In this document: in pieces, positions 37,701 to 44,358 of the stretch
Position numbering within the stretch: position 1 is the first letter of the stretch
How the letters are laid out: every line of letters begins with the position of its first letter
DNA from: a virus
Strand: one strand, 5' to 3'
Length of the DNA: 64,000 nucleotides
Virus record (IMG/VR): IMGVR_UViG_3300042890_005336
Location: 19,174 to 83,173 of that record
Program-made: the position numbers and the translations under genes
The notes under the pieces: generated by a model
What the model was told of the DNA's origin: nothing
Database searches by the model: none
What the model saw: the letters and a program-made list of their open reading frames with translations, nothing else

Positions 37701-37872
37701 CAATTGCATCTAAATTTCTTCGCTGAGCACGTTCTTGTGCATTATTACTAGCCCTATTTACTCGATTAGTAGCAACACCAATAGCAGTGTTTACATTATT
37801 AATAGAGTTTGCTAACTCAGTGAACTTCTCATTGAGTTTATACATCAATTCAGGATCAAGTTGGTCTGCCAT
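34777..37872 (-). CDS. Tail tape-measure protein with C-terminal glucosaminidase domain
   Basis: 1031 residues in order: Gln/Asn-rich helical N-terminus; a hydrophobic Gly-rich stretch at ~184-216 (GGLMVVMGPLGMIGRIAGAA), as in tape measures that can enter a membrane; long helical and Lys/Glu coiled-coil regions to ~800; then residues 803-~945, a FlgJ/GH73-like peptidoglycan hydrolase with ALETGYG (probable catalytic Glu841) and NFFGIKAG. The end reads GGVVTEPLTTRLRDGG then EAVIPLN, a phrase typical of tape-measure C-termini. It would set tail length and open the cell wall during DNA entry. It lies beside the portal gene, unlike T4 gene 29, and is divergent from gp26. A late box lies 31 bp upstream; no Shine-Dalgarno is seen. 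Confidence 0.87.
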   Translation of the reverse strand: MADQLDPELMYKLNEKFTELANSINNVNTAIGVATNRVNRASNNAQERAQRRNLDAIEESSKAVKNQSNAVNSTQSTFNRLNQQLDNQYRAYQANQQAMADIDAAAAKAHREQNNRLSASSVGLDILTTAAMGAKRVFDAMIDAQIAYTKALISGERGLALEAKQQETVGKAVNQVIRDFGNLSMTIGGLMVVMGPLGMIGRIAGAAAVGLGLFAQYEAKARDAQLEIATMLAQLKDKLFDTFKDLSNSALTSAGGMTTLREQMKKLSFAMSEAGQFAGIIKGAGKELAQIGPTTIKGLEKFIETSADLYESQLGKELQYMGLDREEQMKGTLKFLSLQARLGMQQEKDIKKLSQAAGKYISELDQLAALTGTTRQEQEQAREQIMAIEELRAALIEETAKGDAADKDRLKVLQDGIQVATLLSAEGMKDAGASLARTLAAGGVTRAEDAKLLQTAPQFLQNMMQGVGSVTDNLQLFGRETKQTLTQLSSAVKVSGDIGKEIAAVDYAKFFDFIPKLDKIADLQKQFPDKTLPQIIDEMRKVSDPATKAVTDLINQQRKEAIAKEEAGGGIKSATDLFNNAAKGFGANVSDFGKYVRQLLGIKDPTKVEKTEATKKAEAKVEEKKKITDIATEKATAASIAEDQAKKQLAALYRAGDIAGVEAKKVELQKLTDDRIKAEQELMNASRDQSKAAFDASEQRKKDTREVNQLDDKIKFYKDSIIVNNMKIDSFSKDQVELQLELKKSTGFAKVENENRLKHLTRLRELAEQEVKEAEENIKKTEERKKQLEKKTETATPVATTQDRKEFVDKMYNTLLEQAKKQGVANPEVIARLGVAQSALETGYGKSTSGGQNFFGIKAGKGQPSVMAETEEFDVAKGVMVKQQAAFKKYSSMEESAADYIKFLKENQRYKEVLQAKTIDDAILAQSLTGYATDPRYGQKLATINQGLGTEPGKMFDGGVVTEPLTTRLRDGGQDEAVIPLNKLAELIPIKSLVDAIERQTAMLTKGFESMTDKLAENNSMVSDQLLYMQN

Positions 37873-37903
37873 TTTTTATATGCCAAAATTATAGGATTAA
37901 ATA

Positions 37904-37911
37904 TATTTATC
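37904..37911 (-). promoter_or_regulatory. Late promoter box GATAAATA in the divergent gap
   Basis: GATAAATA on the minus strand, 31 bp before the tape-measure ATG, in the 69-bp gap shared with the divergent gp26 gene. No clear plus-strand box is visible in the gap; GGAGA lies about 15 bases before the gp26 ATG. Confidence 0.55.
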
Positions 37912-37941
37912 TAATATTATATACGGAGATTTAACTTCACT

Positions 37942-38763
37942 ATGGAAAACAACCCACTAAAGCAGTATTTTAGAAGACCTGCTATACATATTCGTTTGCC
38001 AAGCAATCATCAATACACATCTGACGTGGTTGATTTTCCACCAACAGGAGAGTTACCTGTATACCCAATGACAGCAAATGATGAAATTACAGCACGTACA
38101 CCTGATGCCTTATATAATGGTTCAGCAGTAGTTTCTATTGTCCAAAGCTGTGTTCCTTCTATTAAAAATCCTTGGGCTTTACTAAATTCTGACTTAGAAA
38201 CCATACTAATTTCCATAAGAATTGCTACTAACGGTGATGAAATGGATGTTGATACTACGTGCCCTAATTGTAAAAACTCTAATCGGTATGGTATCAACCT
38301 TAGTAAATTATTATCAACAATTACTATTGGCAATTATAACGAAGAACTAGTAGTTGGAGATTTAGCAATAAAGTTTCGTTCTATTACCTATCAAGATAAC
38401 AACACTGCAAGTGCTGAACAATTTGAAATACAACGTGGACTAGCACAATTAGAAAACTTTGAAGATGGTGAGGCTAAGAATAAGGCAGCAAGTGAATTAT
38501 TAGTACGTATGAACACACTTACACAGAAAATACTTGCTAGAAATATTGAATATATTAGAACACCTGAAACATCAGTAGCTAATCAACCATTTATTTTAGA
38601 CTTTTTACAGAATTGTGATAAAAAAATGTATGATTTAATACGTGATCACAATATTGAGTTACGTGAAAGTAGTCAATCTAAGCCACTAAGGTTTAAGTGT
38701 GTTAGTTGTCAACATGAATATGATCAAACCATAACATTTAGTGTTACCGATTTTTTCGAATGA
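37942..38763 (+). CDS. 26: Baseplate hub protein, gp26-like
   Basis: 273 residues beginning MENNPLKQYFRRPAIHIRLP, with GELPVYPMTANDEI, RTPDALYNG and QSCVPSIKNPW, a pattern of the T4-like baseplate hub family (T4_baseplate, gp26). Two cysteine pairs, C107PNC110 and C253VSC256, probably bind a zinc ion and close the two halves together. The protein ends TFSVTDFFE. It takes part in hub assembly at the centre of the baseplate. Its stop overlaps the ATG of the next gene (ATGA), which is the gp26-gp51 order of T4. It is divergent from the tape measure. Confidence 0.88.
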   Translation: MENNPLKQYFRRPAIHIRLPSNHQYTSDVVDFPPTGELPVYPMTANDEITARTPDALYNGSAVVSIVQSCVPSIKNPWALLNSDLETILISIRIATNGDEMDVDTTCPNCKNSNRYGINLSKLLSTITIGNYNEELVVGDLAIKFRSITYQDNNTASAEQFEIQRGLAQLENFEDGEAKNKAASELLVRMNTLTQKILARNIEYIRTPETSVANQPFILDFLQNCDKKMYDLIRDHNIELRESSQSKPLRFKCVSCQHEYDQTITFSVTDFFE

Positions 38764-38987
38764 GGCTTCTCTATCTGTCTCAAGATGACATAGAGAAGCT
38801 AGTAAAAACCTACGAAGACGAAGTTACTACCATCAAACGCAATGCATTAAAAGCTGCATGGTACATGCGTGGCTCATTATCATATGTTGATGCCATGAAT
38901 CTTTCACCATCTGAGACTAGTATTATTAACAAGTTGATTGATGAAAATCTAGAAGTTACTAAGAAAAGTGGATTACCATTCTTTTAA
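38760..38987 (+). CDS. Baseplate hub assembly protein, gp51-like (75 residues)
   Basis: A short helical protein starting in the ATGA overlap with gp26. Key phrases are WYMRGSLSYVDAMNLSPSE and the end KKSGLPFF, which from memory recur in small proteins after gp26 in aquatic T4-like phages. T4 has gene 51, a hub assembly catalyst, at this place. The assignment rests on position and size more than on sequence. An alternative is a tape-measure chaperone, since the tape-measure gene is just across the divergent promoter. Two hairpins follow directly. Confidence 0.72.
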   Translation: MRLLYLSQDDIEKLVKTYEDEVTTIKRNALKAAWYMRGSLSYVDAMNLSPSETSIINKLIDENLEVTKKSGLPFF

Positions 38988-39058
38988 GATGACCTAACGG
39001 TCATCTATTCGTGTACTAGCTTACGCTATCGCTACAGCTACGTACACTCATTTTTTTC
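38988..39058 (+). terminator. Double hairpin terminator after gp26-gp51
   Basis: The first hairpin, GATGACC-TAAC-GGTCATC (38988-39005), starts at the base after the stop codon. The second pairs GTGTAC TAGCT with AGCTA C GTACAC (39011-39047) and is followed by TTTTTTT from 39051. The pair is a strong intrinsic terminator for the plus-strand transcript. Confidence 0.8.
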
Positions 39059-39059
39059 T

Positions 39060-39564
39060 ATTATTATTTTTTTGCCTATTTCTTTTTTGCAAAAAGGTGG
39101 ATAAATGTAAAGTTAATTGCATATATCCACGATTTATAATCTTTCTTCCCTGCCTACTTGCGTAGAAGGTGCTCACTTCGTGTATTTTACTCAGGTAGGT
39201 TTGACTATGTCACCCCGAAACTTGTTAACAAGAAATACACCGCATACACTGTAAAGTTAATAACCGCAGTGAGTTAGTTATTAACACAGTCTCGACCCTT
39301 TTCCACTATCATCATGATCGAGCACTTGGTAAAAAAATAGTATCTTTACCCCAACCTACTTTACAGTAGATCCAACTATTACGACAATAGAAACGTGATA
39401 TACCTTGGGTATCCGTTTAAGCGTCCTTGTAACCATAATGGTTTTTCGGATAGTCTATTGAAGATGCTGTAGAACTCAGCTAAGGCATTGACCAACTTTC
39501 ATCAGTTTACCTACGTTGCGTTACTAGGTCATGCAACCGTACCCATTGTTCTATAAAACAGCCC
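39060..39564. other. ~500-bp non-coding, hairpin-rich region between convergent genes
   Basis: No ORF longer than about 15 codons was found by eye on either strand, and no tRNA-like T-loop. There are many adjacent inverted repeats: a perfect 12-bp palindrome CTTGTTAACAAG (39221-39232); ACTGT + GTTAATAAC paired with GTTATTAAC + ACAGT (39248-39290); directly after it CTCGA/TCGAG (39291-39322); GGTAAA/TTTACC (39328-39350); CTACT/AGTAG (39356-39369); CTATT/AATAG (39376-39390); ATACC/GGTAT (39400-39412); and TACGTTGC/GCAA-C-CGTA (39512-39541). Such a long gap is unusual in a compact phage genome. It may encode a structured RNA or hold an origin-like element; the strand is undecided. Confidence 0.45.
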
Positions 39565-40077
39565 TTAGTTTGAGACCTGAGAATGTTTTTTGAATATACC
39601 TGAGTTGAGAGTGAAAAATGTGTCTAATTCTGAGATAATCCATACACCGTAATCAGGACTTTTATATACCATATAACTTGGTACATCCCACTTTACAGTG
39701 TCTTGGACAGCAATGTAACGACCTTTATGATTAAATTTCATAAACAGCACGTTTAAGTCATGCTCGTCGCTTACATCTAATAGTTGTTGTAACCAACCAT
39801 TCAATACTTTGCAATTAGTTAGTAGTTGATGAAAAGGAAAGTCTCCATAGTTTTTGCATTCAATATTGAGCAATGGAAACGACACCCCAGGTATAATATC
39901 CCCCTTAAAGCTGCGTACCTGCCCTTCATGCAATACTTCTTTACGTCCCTTATTTGATCCACCAACATATGCGCCACTATTTGGAACACGAATAAAAGAT
40001 TCATTATACCTATCACTTAAGTATTTTGCAATCTCTCGTTCAAAACTACTTCCTTTAATTTTACTTGCTGATGGCAT
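39565..40077 (-). CDS. PD-(D/E)XK nuclease, Hjc-resolvase-like
   Basis: 170 residues with the ordered motif of Hjc-type and related nucleases: GSSFEREIAKYL (Glu13), RVPNSGAY, Asp60 in FKGDII, and the catalytic pair Glu73-x-Lys75 in NIECKNYG. That set defines a metal-dependent DNA endonuclease fold. By family it could resolve Holliday junctions or trim branched DNA, jobs done in T4 by endonuclease VII (gp49), which is not seen in this window. It is 16 bp downstream of gp46, in the recombination transcript, supporting a recombination role. AGGGA precedes the ATG. Another PD-(D/E)XK activity, such as an exonuclease, cannot be excluded. Confidence 0.72.
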   Translation of the reverse strand: MPSASKIKGSSFEREIAKYLSDRYNESFIRVPNSGAYVGGSNKGRKEVLHEGQVRSFKGDIIPGVSFPLLNIECKNYGDFPFHQLLTNCKVLNGWLQQLLDVSDEHDLNVLFMKFNHKGRYIAVQDTVKWDVPSYMVYKSPDYGVWIISELDTFFTLNSGIFKKHSQVSN

Positions 40078-40093
40078 AATCCCTACTTATACC

Positions 40094-42259
40094 CTATGCT
40101 GCCAAACTATTTTTTTCATTTGACAACTGATAACTTGTAAACCCACCTTCTTTGACCACTTGTAGCACGTTAGTTACACGACTTACAAGCTCATCACGAT
40201 GTGAGATTAACCAAACTGATTTGTCCCTGCGTCTGCCTAATTCTTTAAATAACATGACCGCATTTTCTACACCAACACTATCTAACCCATTATCAATCAT
40301 TTCATCAACAAATAATAAGTTGATACCTTGGTATAAATTTTCCCATACATCCCTAAAAGCAAATGATAGGGATAGTATTAATCTTGTACTTTCACCACGA
40401 CTAAAGTTACCATAACTTAGCTCACGACCTAATTCAGTAATTTCTACCGATAAATCGTTTTGAAACTTCACACGATGTGGTAAACCCATCTTATCTAAAT
40501 AATGACTCAAACGTGAATTCAAATAATTTAGATTTTGGTCAATAATTTTCTTACGCAAAAAGCTTTTCTTATTGGTCAGTAAATCTAACAAATATTCTTG
40601 GTGCTTTAACATACGTGTTAAATCATTCAATTGATCATATGACACTACCGCAATACTATTAGTCATCATGTCATTAATTTGCTCTGCATAAGGATCAACT
40701 TCTTCAAAACGCTTTTCTAACGCTTGTTCCAACTTTTCAACAGTGCTTTGATGCTTTAAAGCTGCTTCTAAAGTACTGTATATGGTAGTAGGCTTATCAC
40801 CTAACTCACCTACCTCTAACTTTACGTTGTCATATTGTTCGTTTAGTGCATCAATATCATTGTCATGAAGTGTTGTAGTTTGTTGAAAATCTTGCTGTAA
40901 TTTCAATGTTTTTTCAGATAAAGAGTCAATAGTTGACTTATGATTTAACGCTTCTTCTAATGTTTTATAGTGTACAGCAGGAATTGTTGGTATATTACCA
41001 ATATCTTTAAGTATAGTATTATATTCTTTTGCCTGATTTTCTGCTGTACTTAATTCAGTTTTCAGTTCAGCTAAACGATCTTCTTTGTTTTTTAGCGTAA
41101 GCTTATGTGTTTGATCATGATAATCTTGACCACATGCATAGCATTTATGATCATGTAACTTCACTAATTCTTCGTTAATAGTTGCAATTTCTTTATTCAA
41201 CCGTGTACAAGTAGCATTGCTAGCATCAAATAATTTCTTAGTATTATCTCTTGTAAGAGTTTTATCCTTAATTTCAGAAATAATTTTTAAGTTTTTAATT
41301 TCGATATTAATATCAATATTTTTTAACGCATTCATCTGCGTAACTATTGCTTCTTTATTTTTCTTGTAAGTTATTACCGCATCATTATATCGTTTGTTTA
41401 ATTTTGCTGTTTCCGCAGTAAAATGAGTTTTGGCATTGGTTAGCTTAGTATAATTTTCATTATACTTTGATAGTGTGCGATGTGAGGCAAGTTCTTGTTG
41501 AATATCAATTTTGTATAATTCAACTAATTGATTCGTATAATTGGCAACATCCTCATCTTTTTTGGTAATCCATAGTGCTTGTCTACGCTTAAGATTATCA
41601 ATTTGTTCTTGTATTTTGGTGTTTGCGTCTTGCAACCCACGTATTTTAAATTCTTCTTGTTGAATTTGATCTTTTACTGAACGATTTAATTCTTTAATAC
41701 TTTCTGCTTTTTCTGAAAGTATAGTAATACCAAGTAATTGTTCAATAATTTCACGTTGGTCTGCTGCTTTAAGTGCTAAAAATGGTTCATTATAAGTGTT
41801 TAAGGCAACAGTATGCTTAAACATCTCAGAAGAAATTCCAACAACGGATTCAATTGCAAGCTGTGTTTCACGACTATCTCCTTGACTTTCATTTTCATCT
41901 TCTGAGAATTCTTGCTCAGCATTATCAACATAAAATTTAAGTATATTTGGTTTACGACCACGTTCAATACGATATTCTGTGCCATTTACCTCAAAGTCTA
42001 AAGTAACTAACATATGTTTACCGTTAGTCAGGTTAATTAAATTATCTCTTTTAATATTATTAAGTACGCTACCATATAATACATAGCACAATGCTTGAAT
42101 AATCGTTGATTTACCTGTGCCATTACGTGCACCATCACCGCCTAAGTCACGATTTTCACCAAGAATAAGTGTTAAATCGTTGCGAGCAAAGTTAATATAC
42201 TGTGATACTGCACCAACAGATAAGAAGTTTTTAATCGATAGTTGTTTTATAATTATCAT
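40094..42259 (-). CDS. 46: Recombination endonuclease subunit gp46 (Rad50/SbcC-like ATPase)
   Basis: 721 residues of SMC/Rad50 layout. Walker A is an expanded loop, GENRDLGGDGARNGTGKST (34-52); long coiled coils surround a zinc hook C373YAC376; the ABC signature reads YGNFSRGES; Walker B is LLFVDEMID, followed by VWLISHRD (the H-loop). With gp47 it forms the Mre11/Rad50-type complex that resects DNA ends for recombination-dependent replication and helps degrade host DNA in T4. Its ATG overlaps the gp47 stop by 4 bp (ATGA), so the two are translated together. The gp46/gp47 pair and order are those of T4-like phages. Confidence 0.95.
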   Translation of the reverse strand: MIIIKQLSIKNFLSVGAVSQYINFARNDLTLILGENRDLGGDGARNGTGKSTIIQALCYVLYGSVLNNIKRDNLINLTNGKHMLVTLDFEVNGTEYRIERGRKPNILKFYVDNAEQEFSEDENESQGDSRETQLAIESVVGISSEMFKHTVALNTYNEPFLALKAADQREIIEQLLGITILSEKAESIKELNRSVKDQIQQEEFKIRGLQDANTKIQEQIDNLKRRQALWITKKDEDVANYTNQLVELYKIDIQQELASHRTLSKYNENYTKLTNAKTHFTAETAKLNKRYNDAVITYKKNKEAIVTQMNALKNIDINIEIKNLKIISEIKDKTLTRDNTKKLFDASNATCTRLNKEIATINEELVKLHDHKCYACGQDYHDQTHKLTLKNKEDRLAELKTELSTAENQAKEYNTILKDIGNIPTIPAVHYKTLEEALNHKSTIDSLSEKTLKLQQDFQQTTTLHDNDIDALNEQYDNVKLEVGELGDKPTTIYSTLEAALKHQSTVEKLEQALEKRFEEVDPYAEQINDMMTNSIAVVSYDQLNDLTRMLKHQEYLLDLLTNKKSFLRKKIIDQNLNYLNSRLSHYLDKMGLPHRVKFQNDLSVEITELGRELSYGNFSRGESTRLILSLSFAFRDVWENLYQGINLLFVDEMIDNGLDSVGVENAVMLFKELGRRRDKSVWLISHRDELVSRVTNVLQVVKEGGFTSYQLSNEKNSLAA

Positions 42260-43272
42260 AGATTTTTATAGATATTGAGCAATAATTGCTTGTCAAACTT
42301 ACCCTCATCAAGTTGTTCAATTTGGGATAGTACTATAGCATCAACGGATTCAAATTGCAAATTGGCTTCAAAATTATTGTCAGTTTCAATATCCACTCGT
42401 TGTGGAATCATAGTCATTTCACGCAATTTATATTCTTTCATAATTGTTTCCTTTATGCTGCTAGACTCCTCATAACTTATATCTGTATCAATAGTGATGC
42501 GTAAACACCCATTTTGAATCAGTAATGAGTCAGGGTTTTCTAAAATTTGTGTTAAATTATATGTACGAAATTTAGGTTGATTAGGCCACGAATGATAAGT
42601 TGGTTTATCGCCCCATGCTAGTATCATCATGCCACGATCATCATCATTTACATCACTATAATTATGCGGAAATGCGTTACCAATATATGTGATGTTTCCT
42701 TTTGTTTGGCGTTTATGAAAATGTCCTGTAAAAACATGGTCAAAATGTTGTAGTTGATTACGATTGATTTCACCATGATCAGGCATTTCAACCATAGCAT
42801 TCATATAGAATGATGGTAATTCAAAGTGACCAAACAAGTATTGTGCGTTTAACTTTTGTAATTTTTTATAATCTTCACCAATAAGCCATGGTGCAATGAT
42901 GCAATCCCCATCAACAATCCAATCGTTACAAATAATAATTCGATCAAGGTGTTTTGCCCATTCCATACTCTGTACATCACGACGATCTCTATAATACAAG
43001 TCATGATTACCCACGATGAAATATATTTTTTCAAAGTTTTCATTGAGTTTTTCTAGTGCCCGTAAACTATAATTTTGTGTTAGTACATTAATTGTTGCAC
43101 GATTATGGTTCCAATCACCTAGAAAAAAACATGTTTCACACCCATGTTTTTTAGCGGTTGCTATAAACCATTCGACAAATTGTAAGCAGTCTTCGTTATG
43201 TTGTATACTATTGTTCTTTAGACCAAAGTGTATATCGGTAAAAACTGCTGCTTTTTTAAATAAATTAGTCAT
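42256..43272 (-). CDS. 47: Recombination endonuclease subunit gp47 (Mre11/SbcD-like)
   Basis: 338-residue metallophosphoesterase with the five Mre11 motifs: FTDIHFG (Asp13, His15), LGDWNHN (Asp53), VGNHD (88-91), FGHFE, and GHFHKR. It binds two metal ions and cuts DNA ends with gp46. A sigma70-like promoter, TTGACT-N17-TACATT, lies just upstream, and its expected start site falls on the ATG itself; no Shine-Dalgarno is present. It follows gp55 by 39 bp. Confidence 0.95.
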   Translation of the reverse strand: MTNLFKKAAVFTDIHFGLKNNSIQHNEDCLQFVEWFIATAKKHGCETCFFLGDWNHNRATINVLTQNYSLRALEKLNENFEKIYFIVGNHDLYYRDRRDVQSMEWAKHLDRIIICNDWIVDGDCIIAPWLIGEDYKKLQKLNAQYLFGHFELPSFYMNAMVEMPDHGEINRNQLQHFDHVFTGHFHKRQTKGNITYIGNAFPHNYSDVNDDDRGMMILAWGDKPTYHSWPNQPKFRTYNLTQILENPDSLLIQNGCLRITIDTDISYEESSSIKETIMKEYKLREMTMIPQRVDIETDNNFEANLQFESVDAIVLSQIEQLDEGKFDKQLLLNIYKNL

Positions 43273-43278
43273 TCAAAG

Positions 43279-43307
43279 AATGTACTGTAGCTTGTATGAC
43301 AAGTCAA
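43279..43307 (-). promoter_or_regulatory. Sigma70-like promoter for gp47-gp46
   Basis: -35 TTGACT (43307-43302), a 17-bp spacer and -10 TACATT (43284-43279) on the minus strand. The box ends six bases before the gp47 ATG at 43272, so the expected +1 is the A of the ATG. A host-type promoter fits early or middle expression of recombination genes. Confidence 0.6.
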
Positions 43308-43311
43308 AAAA

Positions 43312-44199
43312 TTAGGATTCCTCAGCAAATTGACGTGACCAACTTGGATTTAACCCGTTAGCCTCTAGTATGTCATCACGTATACCTTGATTTTTCTTTT
43401 CTGTGTTCAATACTCGACAGAAAGAATTAGTAATGGCTGCGGTATAATACGCAAAAGGATTGCTAGATTTAGCTTCGTTAAATCGTAAACCAACATAAGT
43501 CAACTGTAAAATTGCTGCGCCACGCATTTCATCATTATAGGTATAACCACGCCAATTAAACCTCATGGCATATTTTTCACACAGCATAAGATACATTTTT
43601 GCTAATTTGTTAGTAATTTGCCCTTTATCTTTGTCAAAGTGCCCTGTATAGATATCTCCCTGCCAATGTGATTTACCAACACAATACATTTGGTTACCTG
43701 CTTCAGCATAGCGAAAATGTTGGAATGGTGGAAAATTAACACGAACATGACTCATATCGTTCATGCCCATTTCTTTGTTTAGTTTAGGATCATCTAAATC
43801 CTCGTAAGTTACTTCTTCATCCAAATCAAATTCAAATAATTCACGTGCTGATTTCTTTTTGTCTACTTTTCTAGCTTGTTTTGGTGCAAGTGGTATGTGA
43901 TCCCATGTCATCACTCTGAAAACTAAATCAATATGGTCAATAGTGCTTGGGTCAATTTTAGTACCACTTTCAACTCCTAAACGATACGCACGATTTTCTT
44001 TTGCTTTTTGGATAACTTCAGGACGTAATGCAATGGCTAAGCTATTTTCAAGTGATACACCTTCTTCATAATCAATAATGTAATCATATTGATGGTCTTC
44101 AGGTTCTCGGTAACTGCAGTAAGTATTTTTGCTTAGGTGTATTTCTTTTAGTATGTCCTTATTATTAAGGTAGTTAAGGGGTTTTTTAATGACTGTCAT
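43312..44199 (-). CDS. 55: Late-transcription sigma factor, gp55-like, with large internal insertion
   Basis: The ATG at 44199 gives 295 residues; an in-frame GTG at 44235 is rejected because it lies inside the promoter. Residues 9-24 (NYLNNKDILKEIHLSK) resemble the N-terminus of T4 gp55 (NYVNNKELLQAI). Residues ~198-270 (MRFNWRGYTYNDEM, SSNPFAYYTAAITNSF, NTEKKNQ) match its sigma region 2-like core that reads the late -10 box. Between them lie about 160 residues, including an acidic block (~120-145) and HVRVNFPPFQHFRYAEAGNQ, with no counterpart in the 185-residue T4 protein. It should direct host RNA polymerase to the NATAAATA boxes found across this window. It has its own sigma70-like promoter. 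Confidence 0.85.
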   Translation of the reverse strand: MTVIKKPLNYLNNKDILKEIHLSKNTYCSYREPEDHQYDYIIDYEEGVSLENSLAIALRPEVIQKAKENRAYRLGVESGTKIDPSTIDHIDLVFRVMTWDHIPLAPKQARKVDKKKSARELFEFDLDEEVTYEDLDDPKLNKEMGMNDMSHVRVNFPPFQHFRYAEAGNQMYCVGKSHWQGDIYTGHFDKDKGQITNKLAKMYLMLCEKYAMRFNWRGYTYNDEMRGAAILQLTYVGLRFNEAKSSNPFAYYTAAITNSFCRVLNTEKKNQGIRDDILEANGLNPSWSRQFAEES

Positions 44200-44214
44200 A
44201 GGGTTCCAAATGTT

Positions 44215-44243
44215 ATAATACCTGTATTGTTGCACAGTTACAA
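44215..44243 (-). promoter_or_regulatory. Sigma70-like promoter for gp55
   Basis: -35 TTGTAA (44243-44238), a 17-bp spacer and -10 TATTAT (44220-44215) on the minus strand. The start site would be about 9 nt before the ATG at 44199. A host-type promoter is what gp55 needs, because it must be made before late transcription. Confidence 0.6.
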
Positions 44244-44331
44244 CAAAAAATCAAGAAATTTGGATTTATACAGGTGGATAGAGAATTATTTACTGCTATG
44301 AATTATAGATAAAAATACGACTTTTTAAAAT

Positions 44332-44339
44332 CATAAATA
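44332..44339 (+). promoter_or_regulatory. Late promoter box CATAAATA of the tail operon
   Basis: CATAAATA on the plus strand, 19 bp before the ATG at 44359, with AAGAAGGG as Shine-Dalgarno between. It heads the tail/baseplate operon and is divergent from the gp55 promoter. Confidence 0.65.
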
Positions 44340-44358
44340 TAAAAAGAAGGGTAGAATC

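Noticed and set aside
39060-39564. tRNA, tmRNA, RNase P or group I intron in the non-coding gap
   Set aside because: No GGTTCRANTC-type T-loop, acceptor pairing or catalytic-core motif was seen on either strand, and the flanking genes are intact.
44200-44235. GTG start giving gp55 12 more residues
   Set aside because: The extension overlaps the TTGTAA-N17-TATTAT promoter and has no ribosome site; the T4-like motif begins after ATG 44199.
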